Assembly: GCF_021404305.1 (NCBI RefSeq)
Contig: NZ_JABFTX010000001.1
Span: forward strand, 186,001-250,000
Length of the DNA: 64,000 nucleotides
From: Billgrantia ethanolica
GTDB taxonomy: Bacteria; Pseudomonadota; Gammaproteobacteria; Pseudomonadales; Halomonadaceae
Direction of reading: 5' to 3'
Below, one piece after another: positions 16,403-25,618 of this stretch. The notes below the pieces were generated by a model that was not told the origin of the DNA, made no database searches, and saw nothing but the letters and a program-made list of their open reading frames with translations. A program made the translations under genes and the position numbers. Every line of letters begins with the position of its first letter. The first letter of the stretch is position 1.

Positions 16403-17425
16403 GTGGAGCGAAGCGAAGGGAGGGCACTGGCCAGGTCGCTGGCCATCGGGGCGCTGGGTGGGCTGATTTTCCACCTCATCGGCATGCCGCTGGCATGGAT
16501 GCTGGGGCCGCTGACGGCCAATCTGATCATGTCGGCGAAGGGCGGCGACGTGCGCGTGCCCGAACCGCTGCGCGAGGCCTTTATCGGCGTGCTCGGCCTG
16601 GTGCTGGGCAGTCAGGTGACGCCACAGCTGGCCCAGCGGGTGCTCGACTGGCCGCTTTCCGCGGCGCTGCTGCTGCTCGGCGTGGCCGCTTCCACGGCAG
16701 TGGCCGCCGCCTGGTACCGGCGCTGCGGCTTCGATTCGATGAGCGCCTGGTTCTCCTCGGCGCCCGGCGCGATGACGGCGATGATCCTGATGGGGGAGAA
16801 GTGCGGCGGCGATCCGCGGCGTATCGCCATCGCCCAGTCGCTGCGTATCGTGCTGGTGATCATGATCCTGCCGCCGCTGTTCTGGGCCTACGAAGGTGGC
16901 GCAGCGCCCCAGGCGGCGGAGATCGAGAACGGCTTTGCCTCCGCCTGGATGCTGCTGGCTCTGCCGCTGCTGTTTCCCCTGGGGCGTTGGCTGCGCCTGC
17001 CCAGTTACACGCTGCTCGCACCGCTGCTCTTCGCCGGTCTGCTCTCCGGCTTCGACATTGCCAGCCTGCGCCTGCCGGACTGGGGTATGAATGTCATGCT
17101 GTGGGTGCTCGGCTGTGCCATCGGCTCGCGTTTTCGCGGGCTCTCTTCCGCCAGGCTGGGACGCTATCTGTTCGAAGCCTTCATTGCCACGCTGCTGGCG
17201 CTGGCGGTGCTGGCAGGCTTCGCCGAACTGATCCACCGCTTGGTCGGCGTGCCCCGCGACGTGGCGCTGCTGGCGCTGGCCCCCGGCGGTATCGGCGAGA
17301 TGGCGATACTCGCCGTGGCGCTGGATCTCGACCCCGTCTTCGTCGCCTTTCATCACCTGCTGCGCATGGTGGCGCTGATGCTCTTCGCGCCGTTCTGGGC
17401 GCGCTGGTTGATGCGTACACGTTGA
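16403..17425 (+). CDS. AbrB-family membrane protein (putative transporter/regulator)
   Basis: A 340-residue integral membrane protein with about nine to ten hydrophobic segments and the internal duplication typical of the AbrB/'ammonia monooxygenase' family (PF05145). The first repeat has GGLIFHLIGMPLAWMLGPL, the second GFAELIHRLVGVPRDVALLALAPGGIGEMAILA. The family name is misleading; members are membrane proteins of uncertain transport role, not AmoA. The GTG start at 16403 has AAGGGAG five bases upstream and agrees with the promoter element. The longer frame from 16322 lies mostly in promoter DNA. Confidence 0.78.
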   Translation: MERSEGRALARSLAIGALGGLIFHLIGMPLAWMLGPLTANLIMSAKGGDVRVPEPLREAFIGVLGLVLGSQVTPQLAQRVLDWPLSAALLLLGVAASTAVAAAWYRRCGFDSMSAWFSSAPGAMTAMILMGEKCGGDPRRIAIAQSLRIVLVIMILPPLFWAYEGGAAPQAAEIENGFASAWMLLALPLLFPLGRWLRLPSYTLLAPLLFAGLLSGFDIASLRLPDWGMNVMLWVLGCAIGSRFRGLSSARLGRYLFEAFIATLLALAVLAGFAELIHRLVGVPRDVALLALAPGGIGEMAILAVALDLDPVFVAFHHLLRMVALMLFAPFWARWLMRTR

Positions 17426-17494
17426 ATTTCAATATCATGATACCCATTCAGCAACTTCACAGGGACGCTCCATCCAATGAGCAGGAACGAATGA

Positions 17495-19486
17495 ATGCTT
17501 GAGCAGGCGCTGGTGCAGTTACTGCTGTTGCTTGGTGCAACGGTATTGGTCGTGCTGGTCTTTCAGCGCTTCAGGATCCCACCTAGCCTGGGATATTTGC
17601 TAGTCGGCGTGATGCTGGGCGCCCACACGGCCGGCCCGGTAATCGACAACGACTACATCGACGTCATCGCCGAGTTCGGCATCGTGTTTCTGCTCTTCAC
17701 CATCGGCCTCAGCTTTTCCCTGCCGCAAATCTATGCGCTGCGCCATACCATTCTCGGGTTGGGTACGGCACAGGTGGCGTTGACTACCCTGGTAGTGTCA
17801 ATGATCGCCTGGTGGCTGGGGTTGCCCGGGCCGGCGGCGTTCGTCGTCGGAGCGGTGTTCGCCCAGTCATCGACCTCCATCATCACCAAGCAGTTGCTGG
17901 AGCAGGGTGAGAGTCAGGCGCGACATGGGCGGCTCGGCACTACCATGTCGGTCTTCCAGGATATTACTGCCGTTCCTTTCGTGGTGATCATCCCGGTGTT
18001 GGGTGTAGCTGCCATGCATGAGGTGGCAGGGGCGCTAGGGATGGCTCTGGCCAAGGCCTTCCTCGCGTTCGTTATCGTGCTGCTGTCGGGAAGGTATCTG
18101 CTGCGTCCTCTGTTTCACCTGGTAGCCGAACGGCGCTCGGCGGAGCTGTTCACCCTCACGGTGTTGTTCGTCTCTCTGGTATCCGCCTGGACCACCAAGA
18201 CGCTCGGGCTGTCCATGGCGTTCGGCGCCTTTCTTGCCGGCATGGTGCTCGGTGACACGGAGTTCCGCCATCAGGTCGAGTCCACCATTCGTCCGTTCCG
18301 CGACGTATTGCTTGGGCTCTTCTTCGTCAGTATTGGCATGCTGGTCGAGCCCGCGCTTTTGCCCGATATCTGGCTCGAAGCGCTGCTGGGAGCGGTGGGG
18401 CTGCTGGGCATAAAGGTGGTGCTGATCACGCTGATCGTACGTTTCTCGGGGGTCGATCCCCAGACGGCGTTTCGTACCGGGCTGGTGCTGGCCGTTGGCG
18501 GTGAGTTCGGCTTCGCGCTGTTGGCCATTGGCCTGGATGGCAACGTCATCGCCAGTCGGCCGGCGCAGATCGTGCTCAACGCCGTGCTGTTCTCGATGAT
18601 CCTGGCGCCACTGCTGATTCGCTTCAATCAACCTTTGGCACTATGGGCATTCGGCCGCTCACGAGGCCGAGCGAAACCGGCTGGCGACGTACCGACGCCG
18701 TCCGAGCCAACCGAGAGCCAGGGCCATGTGGTGATTTGCGGCTTTGGCCGTACCGGCCAAACGGTGAGCCGTTTTCTCGAAAGCGAAGGCTTCGACTACC
18801 TGGCGCTGGATATGGACCCGGCCATCGTGAGGGAGGCGCGGCTGGCGGGGCAGCAGGTGTTCTATGGCGACTCATCGGACCTGACGGTGCTGGAAAACGT
18901 CGGTGTGGAGCGGGCGGCGCTACTGGTCATCAGCCACGACGACAGGCCGGCGGCGCTGGCGACGCTGCGCAATGCCAAGCGCCTGAATCCCGAGCTGGCG
19001 GCAGTGGTTCGTACCCGGGACCAGCAGCATGTGGAGGAGCTGCGTAAGGCAGGTGCCACCGAGGTCATACCCGAGACACTGGAAGCGAGCATGCTGCTGA
19101 CTTCCCACGCGCTGCAGTCGCTGGGCGTGCCTCTGTACCGGGTGGCGCTGCGATTGCAGGAGCAGCGCAGCAGCCACTACCGCATGCTCAGGGAGCTGTT
19201 TCGCGGTACGCTGGACAGTATCAAACCGGAGGCATCGGAGCAGGAGCGATTGCATTCGGTGCTGATGTCCGAGGGCTCACCGGCAATTGGCCAGAGCCTT
19301 TCGGAGCTGGATACCGAGCGGGACGATGTCTCCGTCACGGCGCTGGTTCGTGATGACAAGCGTGAGCGCTACCCAGGCGCTGCCACCGAAGTCCAGACCA
19401 ACGACGTGCTGGTACTGTTGGGCTCGCAGGACAATCTCGAGCGGGTGGAACGGCGCCTCACCGGCTCCGGCCAGCCACCCGAGTAG
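17495..19486 (+). CDS. Kef-type monovalent cation:proton antiporter (CPA2) with TrkA-N domain
   Basis: A 663-residue protein. Residues 1-385 form a CPA2 antiporter domain of about 12-13 helices, including the crossover motif GAVFAQSSTSIITKQLLEQGE and LGTTMSVFQDITAVPFVVI. Residues about 400-520 form a Rossmann TrkA-N (RCK) domain, with HVVICGFGRTGQTVSRFLESEGFDYLALDMD and VFYGDSSDLTVLENVGVERA. A TrkA-C-like segment follows (DVSVTALVRDDKRERYPGA). Such proteins exchange K+ or Na+ for H+ under control of NAD(H) or other nucleotides. AGGA precedes the ATG. The 3' end lies three bases from the convergent P-II-like gene. Confidence 0.88.
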   Translation: MLEQALVQLLLLLGATVLVVLVFQRFRIPPSLGYLLVGVMLGAHTAGPVIDNDYIDVIAEFGIVFLLFTIGLSFSLPQIYALRHTILGLGTAQVALTTLVVSMIAWWLGLPGPAAFVVGAVFAQSSTSIITKQLLEQGESQARHGRLGTTMSVFQDITAVPFVVIIPVLGVAAMHEVAGALGMALAKAFLAFVIVLLSGRYLLRPLFHLVAERRSAELFTLTVLFVSLVSAWTTKTLGLSMAFGAFLAGMVLGDTEFRHQVESTIRPFRDVLLGLFFVSIGMLVEPALLPDIWLEALLGAVGLLGIKVVLITLIVRFSGVDPQTAFRTGLVLAVGGEFGFALLAIGLDGNVIASRPAQIVLNAVLFSMILAPLLIRFNQPLALWAFGRSRGRAKPAGDVPTPSEPTESQGHVVICGFGRTGQTVSRFLESEGFDYLALDMDPAIVREARLAGQQVFYGDSSDLTVLENVGVERAALLVISHDDRPAALATLRNAKRLNPELAAVVRTRDQQHVEELRKAGATEVIPETLEASMLLTSHALQSLGVPLYRVALRLQEQRSSHYRMLRELFRGTLDSIKPEASEQERLHSVLMSEGSPAIGQSLSELDTERDDVSVTALVRDDKRERYPGAATEVQTNDVLVLLGSQDNLERVERRLTGSGQPPE

Positions 19487-19489
19487 CGC

Positions 19490-19837
19490 TCAGTCGAACG
19501 GGTGCTCCTTGCTCAGGGCCTTGATGTGTTCCGTCAGCCCCAGCGCCTTGGACACCTTGATTTCCAGCGCAATGCCCGTGTCGAGACTCTCGTCGAGCTT
19601 GCCCGCCGTGCTCACGGCGTTCAGTACATCCTCTGAACGGCGGGCTTCCACCAGAATGAGAATCACGCTGCGAGACGCCATGAATTCCAGGCCGAAGAAG
19701 GTCAACTGTGGCTTGAGCCCCTGGCCTTGGGCGTTGTTGATGATGGTAGCCCCGGTGGCGCCTGCTTCCCGTGCGGCAGTCAGCACGGTATCGGTCCTGT
19801 CCTGGTCGACGAAAACCATCAATAACTTGAAATCCAT
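19490..19837 (-). CDS. P-II-like signalling protein
   Basis: A 115-residue protein with the GlnB/P-II fold pattern: a first strand FKLLMVFVDQ, helix RTDTVLTAAREAGATGATIINNAQG, a second half SVILILVEARRSEDVLNAVSTAGKLDESLDTGIALEIKVSKALGL. The T-loop region is short (GLKPQLTFFGLEFMA) and lacks the Tyr of the uridylylation site of GlnB/GlnK, so it is a non-canonical P-II-like protein. These often bind nucleotides and control membrane transporters. GAGGGAG precedes the ATG. It is downstream of the ATP-grasp/682-residue pair on the same strand (77-base gap) and convergent with the antiporter gene. Confidence 0.75.
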   Translation of the reverse strand: MDFKLLMVFVDQDRTDTVLTAAREAGATGATIINNAQGQGLKPQLTFFGLEFMASRSVILILVEARRSEDVLNAVSTAGKLDESLDTGIALEIKVSKALGLTEHIKALSKEHPFD

Positions 19838-19914
19838 TCGAACTCCCTCGAAGCGAGCCTCACATTGAGATACTGCCATTCTGGCAGAGCCCCGAGTCAT
19901 TGTCCTGATGCGGG

Positions 19915-21963
19915 TCAAGTACCTGGGTTCGGGTGTCCGCTATCAGCCTGCAGATCGGCGGCGGGTACCCGGTTCGCCCCCCAACTGCGATGAACGTAGC
20001 CGGTGACCCGGTTGAGCTCTTCCTGGGTGACGTTGGCCAGCTCGCCGCGCTCCAGCGGATCGTAGTGGAAGATGTAGAGCCGCGAGGCGAACTGCTCGAA
20101 GGGCAGGGAGGCTTCGCCGAAGCGCTCGCCGTTGCCTGCCGTACTGACCCTGACGCCATCGCCCCAGTCCTGGCCGCTGTCGTTGTTGGGATTGAAGAAG
20201 TAGACCCGCATCACGTCCGTGGGATCGAGGGAGACGCGCAGGATGGTGATGGCGTGCCAACCGATGAAGCGCGCCGCGCTATCGGTCACGGCGATGCCCG
20301 CCGGCTGCGGGTGGATGAGGGGCTGATTGCCGTTGTAGTAGGGGTGATAGCTGGCGTAGAAGTGGCGCAAAAAGACGTCCAGCTCATGCAGCTGGCCGCT
20401 GGCCACGTCCACGTTGATACGAAAGCCGCGCCCCGACCACCAACCGTGGAACTCCGGATTGACCCAACGGTGCGGGTCGCCTTCGCGGCCGATGCAGCGC
20501 CGGCCCATCTCGGCATAGATGCGGTCCAGGTGCGGCACCACGATCAGCGACACCGGATCGAGATCCATCGGCAGGCTCTGTGCCACGCCACCACTGCTCT
20601 CCATCGAGGAGATCGGCTGGCCTTCGAAGTGCATCACGATCTCGTCGTCGCGGGCGGCCCAGGCCACCATCTGCAGCAGGTAGTCGGGATCGTTGTAAGC
20701 CCACATGGAGAGTGCCCTGGCCGACTGACAGGTCGGGTTGTTGCCCTGACCTACGCCCAGCGGCAGCCCCAGCATGCACAACACCCCCTCGAGCAGGCGG
20801 GCACGCGGCGAGACCGCATCGCCGTATGCCAGGTTGAGGCGCGCCTGGGACCACTCGGAGAGCGGCAGCCCTAACTGGCGCCACATGGCGGGCGCCACGG
20901 GGGGCTGATAGAGAATGCCGCGCTCCAGCATCAACGCCAGGCCGTATACCGCCTGGGGCGTGGCCGGGTGCACCGCACTGCGGATCAGCGCGTGAGCCAA
21001 CTCGCGGTAGCACAGCAGGCAGTCGCGGCCGGTGGAGGAGAGCCCCAGGGCCTCGGTGATGAGATGGTCGCCGTGGTCGAGCAGGTGGCGCAGCAGCACC
21101 GGGTGGTAGGGCGACACCAGCCCGGTGTCGTGCATGGCGCGGGCGAAGCCGGTGGCTTCTCCCTGCAGGGCGGCGTTGTCCATACTGGCCAGACGCTGGC
21201 GATAGACCTCGAGGCCGGGGTCTTCGCGGCAGGCGCGAGTGGGGCCATACAGCGAACTCACCAGGCGGTCGGCGCCCTGGCCGCTGGTACCGAGATCGAT
21301 GGCCGGATCGGCCTGGCAGATGGCGATCTGGGTGATCATCTGCTTGACCGCCTCCACCTGGATCGGGCGCTGCTGCAGGACTCGCCAGATCTCCTCGATC
21401 AGCTGATCGATGATGTGCTCGTAGCCGATACGCTCGGCAAGGTGATGGAACAGATAGCGTGGAATCCGCGCCAGTCGTCCCTGGGTTTCCCGCTCCGCCT
21501 CGCTGGGGGAACTGAACAGCAGCCAGAGGTTGAGCGCCATCACCTGGGTCAGGTAGTGGTGGGCCTGCTCGCCGGACACCAGCGAATGCAGATAGTCGCC
21601 CTTGGCCACCGCCAGCAGACGCAGCTCGCTCAAGGCCTCGATCACCACCGTGTTGGCGTCGGGGCTCTTGAGCGAGTAGGTGGTGAGGGAAGGGAGCAGA
21701 TACTGCGGCGTGGCCCAGTCGGAGCCGAGAAACACGCCGGCCTCTTCCAATGCCCTGGCGCGTACCTCCAGGGCGGCGGCGCCACCGGGATGGAGCAGCA
21801 CGCGACGTGCCGTATCCAGCACCCGGGGAAGTTTGCCCGGCTTGGCGAAGTCGCGGGCTTCGCCGAGCATGGCGGCTGCCTCGTCGAGGTTGGCCAGTAG
21901 TCTGAGCAGCTTCTCCTCGTCCGCTGGCGGGGTGCCCTCGTGCATGTGCCCGTTAGTGGTCAC
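19915..21963 (-). CDS. 682-residue protein of unknown function, possible papain-like Cys-His-Asn enzyme
   Basis: I do not recognise a named family. The N-terminal 400 residues are helical and resemble a repeat or scaffold region (for example LAERIGYEHIIDQLIEEIWRVLQ). The C-terminal part contains GQGNNPTCQSARALSMWA with Cys412 at the start of a predicted helix, then WHAITILRVSLD with His570 leading a beta strand, then VYFFNPNND with Asn591. Cys on a helix, His on a strand and Asn/Asp after the next strand is the order seen in papain-like and transglutaminase-like enzymes. This is inference from sequence order only. No signal peptide is seen, so it is probably cytoplasmic. It starts 43 bases after the ATP-grasp gene, so the two are probably one operon. 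Confidence 0.6.
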   Translation of the reverse strand: MTTNGHMHEGTPPADEEKLLRLLANLDEAAAMLGEARDFAKPGKLPRVLDTARRVLLHPGGAAALEVRARALEEAGVFLGSDWATPQYLLPSLTTYSLKSPDANTVVIEALSELRLLAVAKGDYLHSLVSGEQAHHYLTQVMALNLWLLFSSPSEAERETQGRLARIPRYLFHHLAERIGYEHIIDQLIEEIWRVLQQRPIQVEAVKQMITQIAICQADPAIDLGTSGQGADRLVSSLYGPTRACREDPGLEVYRQRLASMDNAALQGEATGFARAMHDTGLVSPYHPVLLRHLLDHGDHLITEALGLSSTGRDCLLCYRELAHALIRSAVHPATPQAVYGLALMLERGILYQPPVAPAMWRQLGLPLSEWSQARLNLAYGDAVSPRARLLEGVLCMLGLPLGVGQGNNPTCQSARALSMWAYNDPDYLLQMVAWAARDDEIVMHFEGQPISSMESSGGVAQSLPMDLDPVSLIVVPHLDRIYAEMGRRCIGREGDPHRWVNPEFHGWWSGRGFRINVDVASGQLHELDVFLRHFYASYHPYYNGNQPLIHPQPAGIAVTDSAARFIGWHAITILRVSLDPTDVMRVYFFNPNNDSGQDWGDGVRVSTAGNGERFGEASLPFEQFASRLYIFHYDPLERGELANVTQEELNRVTGYVHRSWGANRVPAADLQADSGHPNPGT

Positions 21964-22005
21964 GCCGACTCCTTGTGATCGAGCTGTCGCACCATCACGC
22001 CCTGA

Positions 22006-23229
22006 TCAAATGTAGAAATCAAGCTCTTCCTGGTGCTTGAGCAGATCCCGCAGGCGCTCCGGATCGTCGCCCTTGAAGTAGATCAGCCCCCAGTGCGTGC
22101 CGAAAGCGGTGCGCTTGGTCACGGTTTCCTCCATGGGCGGCGTGAGTTCGTGGGATTCGAAGTAGGGGTCGTCTTCCACCTCTTCGGGGATCTCCAGGCG
22201 GCTGACCACGCGACGCCGTGGATAGACGCCGAAGCAGCCGGCATAGCACTTGGCATCCTCGACCTCGCGAGGGAAGAAGGCGGCGACCTCTTCGGCGCTG
22301 CTCTTGGGGTCGAACACCAGCATGCTGGCCTGGTAGGCATTGAAGCCGTAGACCCGCTCGAGCAGCTCGAACACCTTGAAGCCCGGTGGGCGATAGGCCA
22401 CCTCGCCGAAGTACATCTCGCCGTCGCTGGTGACGAAATACTCTGGATGGATCAGGCCGAAATCGATGTCGAAGGCCTTGATCAGCTTTTCGATCTGAGC
22501 GGTGATCTGGGGCCGGTAGCGTTCCAGTTCCGGCGAGGCGGGCACGAAGACCGAGTAGCCCAGGGTGACGTATTCCGAGATGTTGAGAAAGGCGATCTTG
22601 CCGTCATGGATCCACGCCTCCACGGCAAATTCCCAGCCGTCCAGGTGCGACTCCATCAGCACCGGAAACTCTTCATCGGGAATGGTATCGACCTCGTCGG
22701 GGGTGCGTATCACCCGATGCCCCAGGCAGCCGGCCTTGTCGAAGGCCTTGAGATGAATGGGGTCGTTGGGGTCGCCGTCCAGCTTGAGCAGGGTCTGGTT
22801 GACGCGCTTGAGAAAGCGGATGACGTCGCCCTTGTCGTGGGCCTCCTCGAAGATCCCCACGCGAATGCCGCCAAGCTGGGCGCGGCGTTTCATCAGCGCC
22901 TTGTCGCGCAGCAGCAGCGATTGGCCGTATAGCCGCGGGTTGTCGAGTAATACCGAGTTGATGGCGCCGGCCCATTCGACGGTTTCCTCGAACAGGGGGA
23001 TCGCCACGTCCACTCCCATTTCCTTCAAGGTCTCGGCAATTTCCAGCGAGCGGTCGTTGAGGCGCTCGAAATTCCATGACACATGGGGGATATCGTGTTT
23101 CTGGCAGTACTCTTCCGCCCATTCCGGCGCTACCACGATGTAGCGACGGTCGAAGTTCTCGGCAGCCTCGACGGCATTCAGGCTCCAGCCGAGCAATGCA
23201 ATGTAGCCCTTGTCGGGATTCTTCTTCAT
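22006..23229 (-). CDS. ATP-grasp family ligase of unknown substrate
   Basis: A 407-residue protein. An N-terminal Rossmann-like preATP-grasp region (GYIALLGWSLNAVEAAENFDRRYIVVAPE) is followed by an ATP-grasp domain. Visible elements are Lys161 (HLKAFDKAG), the strand pair MESHLDGWEFAVEAWIHDG (192-210), Glu263 (HPEYFV) and the metal/phosphate motif GEVAYRPPG (275-283). ATP-grasp enzymes join a carboxylate to an amine, thiol or other nucleophile through an acyl phosphate. The substrate is unknown; amino-acid or peptide ligation is most usual in this carboxylate-amine-ligase type. GGAGGAG precedes the ATG. It heads the pair with the 682-residue gene. Confidence 0.78.
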   Translation of the reverse strand: MKKNPDKGYIALLGWSLNAVEAAENFDRRYIVVAPEWAEEYCQKHDIPHVSWNFERLNDRSLEIAETLKEMGVDVAIPLFEETVEWAGAINSVLLDNPRLYGQSLLLRDKALMKRRAQLGGIRVGIFEEAHDKGDVIRFLKRVNQTLLKLDGDPNDPIHLKAFDKAGCLGHRVIRTPDEVDTIPDEEFPVLMESHLDGWEFAVEAWIHDGKIAFLNISEYVTLGYSVFVPASPELERYRPQITAQIEKLIKAFDIDFGLIHPEYFVTSDGEMYFGEVAYRPPGFKVFELLERVYGFNAYQASMLVFDPKSSAEEVAAFFPREVEDAKCYAGCFGVYPRRRVVSRLEIPEEVEDDPYFESHELTPPMEETVTKRTAFGTHWGLIYFKGDDPERLRDLLKHQEELDFYI

Positions 23230-23349
23230 GGGGCGTCTCCTCCGGTGTGTGTGCCTCTCCTCATCGTCTCCCTTGCCCTTTCACCCTAGCCGATTTGGCT
23301 CCGCCTTACAGCCCGGGCCGTCGCTCATGCCTGCCTCGAGCGACGGTCC

Positions 23350-23378
23350 TTGCTCGCCTCCGGTGCCGCTGGTATAGT
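23350..23378 (+). promoter_or_regulatory. Sigma-70 promoter of the 4.5S RNA gene
   Basis: TTGCTC (23350-23355) and TATAGT (23373-23378) are separated by exactly 17 bases. Transcription would start near 23385, about 60 bases before the conserved RNA, implying a 5' leader that is processed. A hairpin GATGCCT-CGA-AGGCATC (23418-23434) lies in that leader. Confidence 0.65.
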
Positions 23379-23444
23379 GCACGCGCACTCGGCAAGCCAT
23401 TGATGCACGCCGGGTTCGATGCCTCGAAGGCATCGTGTCGTGGT

Positions 23445-23553
23445 GGCCCCGTCGGTCCTCCCGCAACGCTAAACCGCAAACCCCGCCAGGCCCGGAAGGG
23501 AGCAACGGTAGTGGTGGTCGCGTGTGCCGGGATGTGGCTGTCGGGGCTGCCTC
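23445..23553 (+). ncRNA. ffs: 4.5S RNA (signal recognition particle RNA, small bacterial type)
   Basis: The sequence has the strongly conserved SRP core: TCCTCCCGCAACGCTA near the 5' side, then CCAGGCCCGGAAGGGAGCAACGG with the GGAA tetraloop and asymmetric AGCA internal loop, then GCGTGTGCCGGGATGTGGCTG on the 3' side. The ends pair (GGCCCCG with CGGGGCT). Length is about 109 bases, close to the 114 of Escherichia coli. The RNA binds Ffh and FtsY for co-translational targeting of membrane proteins. A T-rich tract (TTGTTTTCTTTTC) lies shortly downstream and may end transcription. The exact mature ends are estimates from pairing. Confidence 0.95.
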
Positions 23554-23683
23554 CATTTCGGCCTCTTGTTTTCTTTTCGTCTTGTGTATCTCCGCGCAGC
23601 ACGCTTCGATGTTAGACCTTGGTCGATATCGACTTTGGTGTTAATATGCAGCGCAGCAAAACGTTTGCGAGAGGATGTGCACC

Positions 23684-23989
23684 ATGCAGATCGACGCCAC
23701 GCCCAACGCTGGTATTCAGCGCAGCCTGCGCCAGTGCCTGTCGAACGCTGCCTTTCTGCTCTACCAGCAGGGTCACGTGCTGGAGACCATCACCATCCCC
23801 TTCCGTGGACTCGATAGCCGCGCGCTGCGCCAGATGCGCGAAGCCTCCCAGGAGTGGCCGGCCTGCCAGCGGGTACTCGAGAGCAGCGAGGCCGCCATCT
23901 ACAACGAACACGGTCGCTTCGTGCTGAGCGCCATGGGCCGCGAGCTGCTGTTCGACATGTTCGGTGAGGGTGCGGCGGACTGCGCCTGA
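23684..23989 (+). CDS. Small conserved-looking protein of unknown function
   Basis: A 101-residue soluble protein that I do not recognise. It has no signal peptide or membrane segment, two cysteines in the first half (LRQCLSNAAFLLYQQGHVLETI; EWPACQRVLESSEAAIYNEHG) and one in its C-terminal DCA, and a helical C-terminus (MGRELLFDMFG). Codon use resembles its neighbours. GAGAGG lies about 10 bases before the ATG at 23684. An ATG at 23675 is too close to it. It stands alone between the 4.5S RNA gene and the ABC-transporter operon and has its own hairpin at 24029, so it is probably a single-gene unit. Confidence 0.65.
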   Translation: MQIDATPNAGIQRSLRQCLSNAAFLLYQQGHVLETITIPFRGLDSRALRQMREASQEWPACQRVLESSEAAIYNEHGRFVLSAMGRELLFDMFGEGAADCA

Positions 23990-24028
23990 GCTCGGCAGCA
24001 AAGAGCACTTTCACGAATGCACAACGAA

Positions 24029-24051
24029 CGGGGAGGCCAATGGCCTCCCCG
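24029..24051. terminator. Bidirectional hairpin ending the small gene and the catabolic/ABC operon
   Basis: CGGGGAGGCC and GGCCTCCCCG form a perfect 10-bp GC-rich stem with a 3-base AAT loop between two convergent units. The minus-strand reading leaves the ABC ATPase gene at 24078. No strong T-run follows on either strand. Confidence 0.65.
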
Positions 24052-24077
24052 CTGCGTTGTGCAGGTGCGTCGAGGGT

Positions 24078-24878
<801 letters not shown>

Positions 24879-24890
24879 GTCAGGTCCTCT

Positions 24891-25544
24891 TTATTTGCGG
24901 GCGGCGGCACGGCGCTCCACCCACGACTGTCCGGTTTCCATCAGAATGTTGATCAGGTAATAAATGGCCGCGATGGTGATATAGAACTCGAAGGGGCGGA
25001 AGGTCACGCTAATGGCGTATTGCGACAGGTAGACCAGCTCGGCGATACCGATGGCGGAGAGCACCGAGATATCCTTGACCATGATGATCATGTTGTTGCC
25101 GAGCTGGGGAATGGCGCGATAGAACGCCTGCGGCAAGATGATGTAGAAGATCGTGGCCAGATGACCGAAGCCCAGCGAGCGCGAGGCCTCGTATTGCCCG
25201 TTCGAGACCGACTTGATGGTGGCGATGAAGATATCGGCATTGTAGGCCATGTAGTGAAAGCCCAGCCCGAGAACGCCTACTGCAATGGCCGGTATCAGGA
25301 CCCACTGCCCGAGCCCGAAGTACAGGAAGTAGAGCTGGAGCAGCAGTGGGGTGGTCATGAACAGCCAGATCAGGAAGCGCAGCGGCCAGTTCACGGCCTT
25401 TCTCGTGTAGAGGGAGATCACGGCGACGATCTGACCGCCCAGGATCGACAGGAGGGCGACCACCACACCAATCAGAAGTGTGGCGCCTATGCCTTTTATC
25501 AGGGTGGGAAAGTAGGTGATGACGGGGCTGAAATCGAATTCCAT
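24891..25544 (-). CDS. Polar amino-acid ABC transporter permease
   Basis: A 217-residue inner-membrane protein with about five helices. It has the HisM/GlnP-family EAA loop (EASRSLGFGHLATIFYIILPQAFYRAIPQLGNN in order), which contacts the ATPase. It begins with a short periplasmic N-terminus and first helix (FPTLIKGIGATLLIGVVVALL). It pairs with the second permease at 25619 to form the heterodimeric channel. The ribosome binding site is weak. Confidence 0.9.
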   Translation of the reverse strand: MEFDFSPVITYFPTLIKGIGATLLIGVVVALLSILGGQIVAVISLYTRKAVNWPLRFLIWLFMTTPLLLQLYFLYFGLGQWVLIPAIAVGVLGLGFHYMAYNADIFIATIKSVSNGQYEASRSLGFGHLATIFYIILPQAFYRAIPQLGNNMIIMVKDISVLSAIGIAELVYLSQYAISVTFRPFEFYITIAAIYYLINILMETGQSWVERRAAARK

Positions 25545-25618
25545 GGTGTCTTACTCGGTTGTTCCATTGTCAGGTGGCGCTATCGATAACCCGGTTCCAT
25601 AGCGAGCCATTCGGGCCT

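Noticed and set aside
16403-17425. Ammonia monooxygenase
   Set aside because: Family labels sometimes say this, but the sequence is an AbrB-family membrane protein and no amo genes are present.
19838-19914. Terminator between the 682-residue gene and the P-II-like gene
   Set aside because: Only a weak 6-bp stem (CTGCCA with TGGCAG) is present and there is no T-run, so I cannot claim that transcription stops there.
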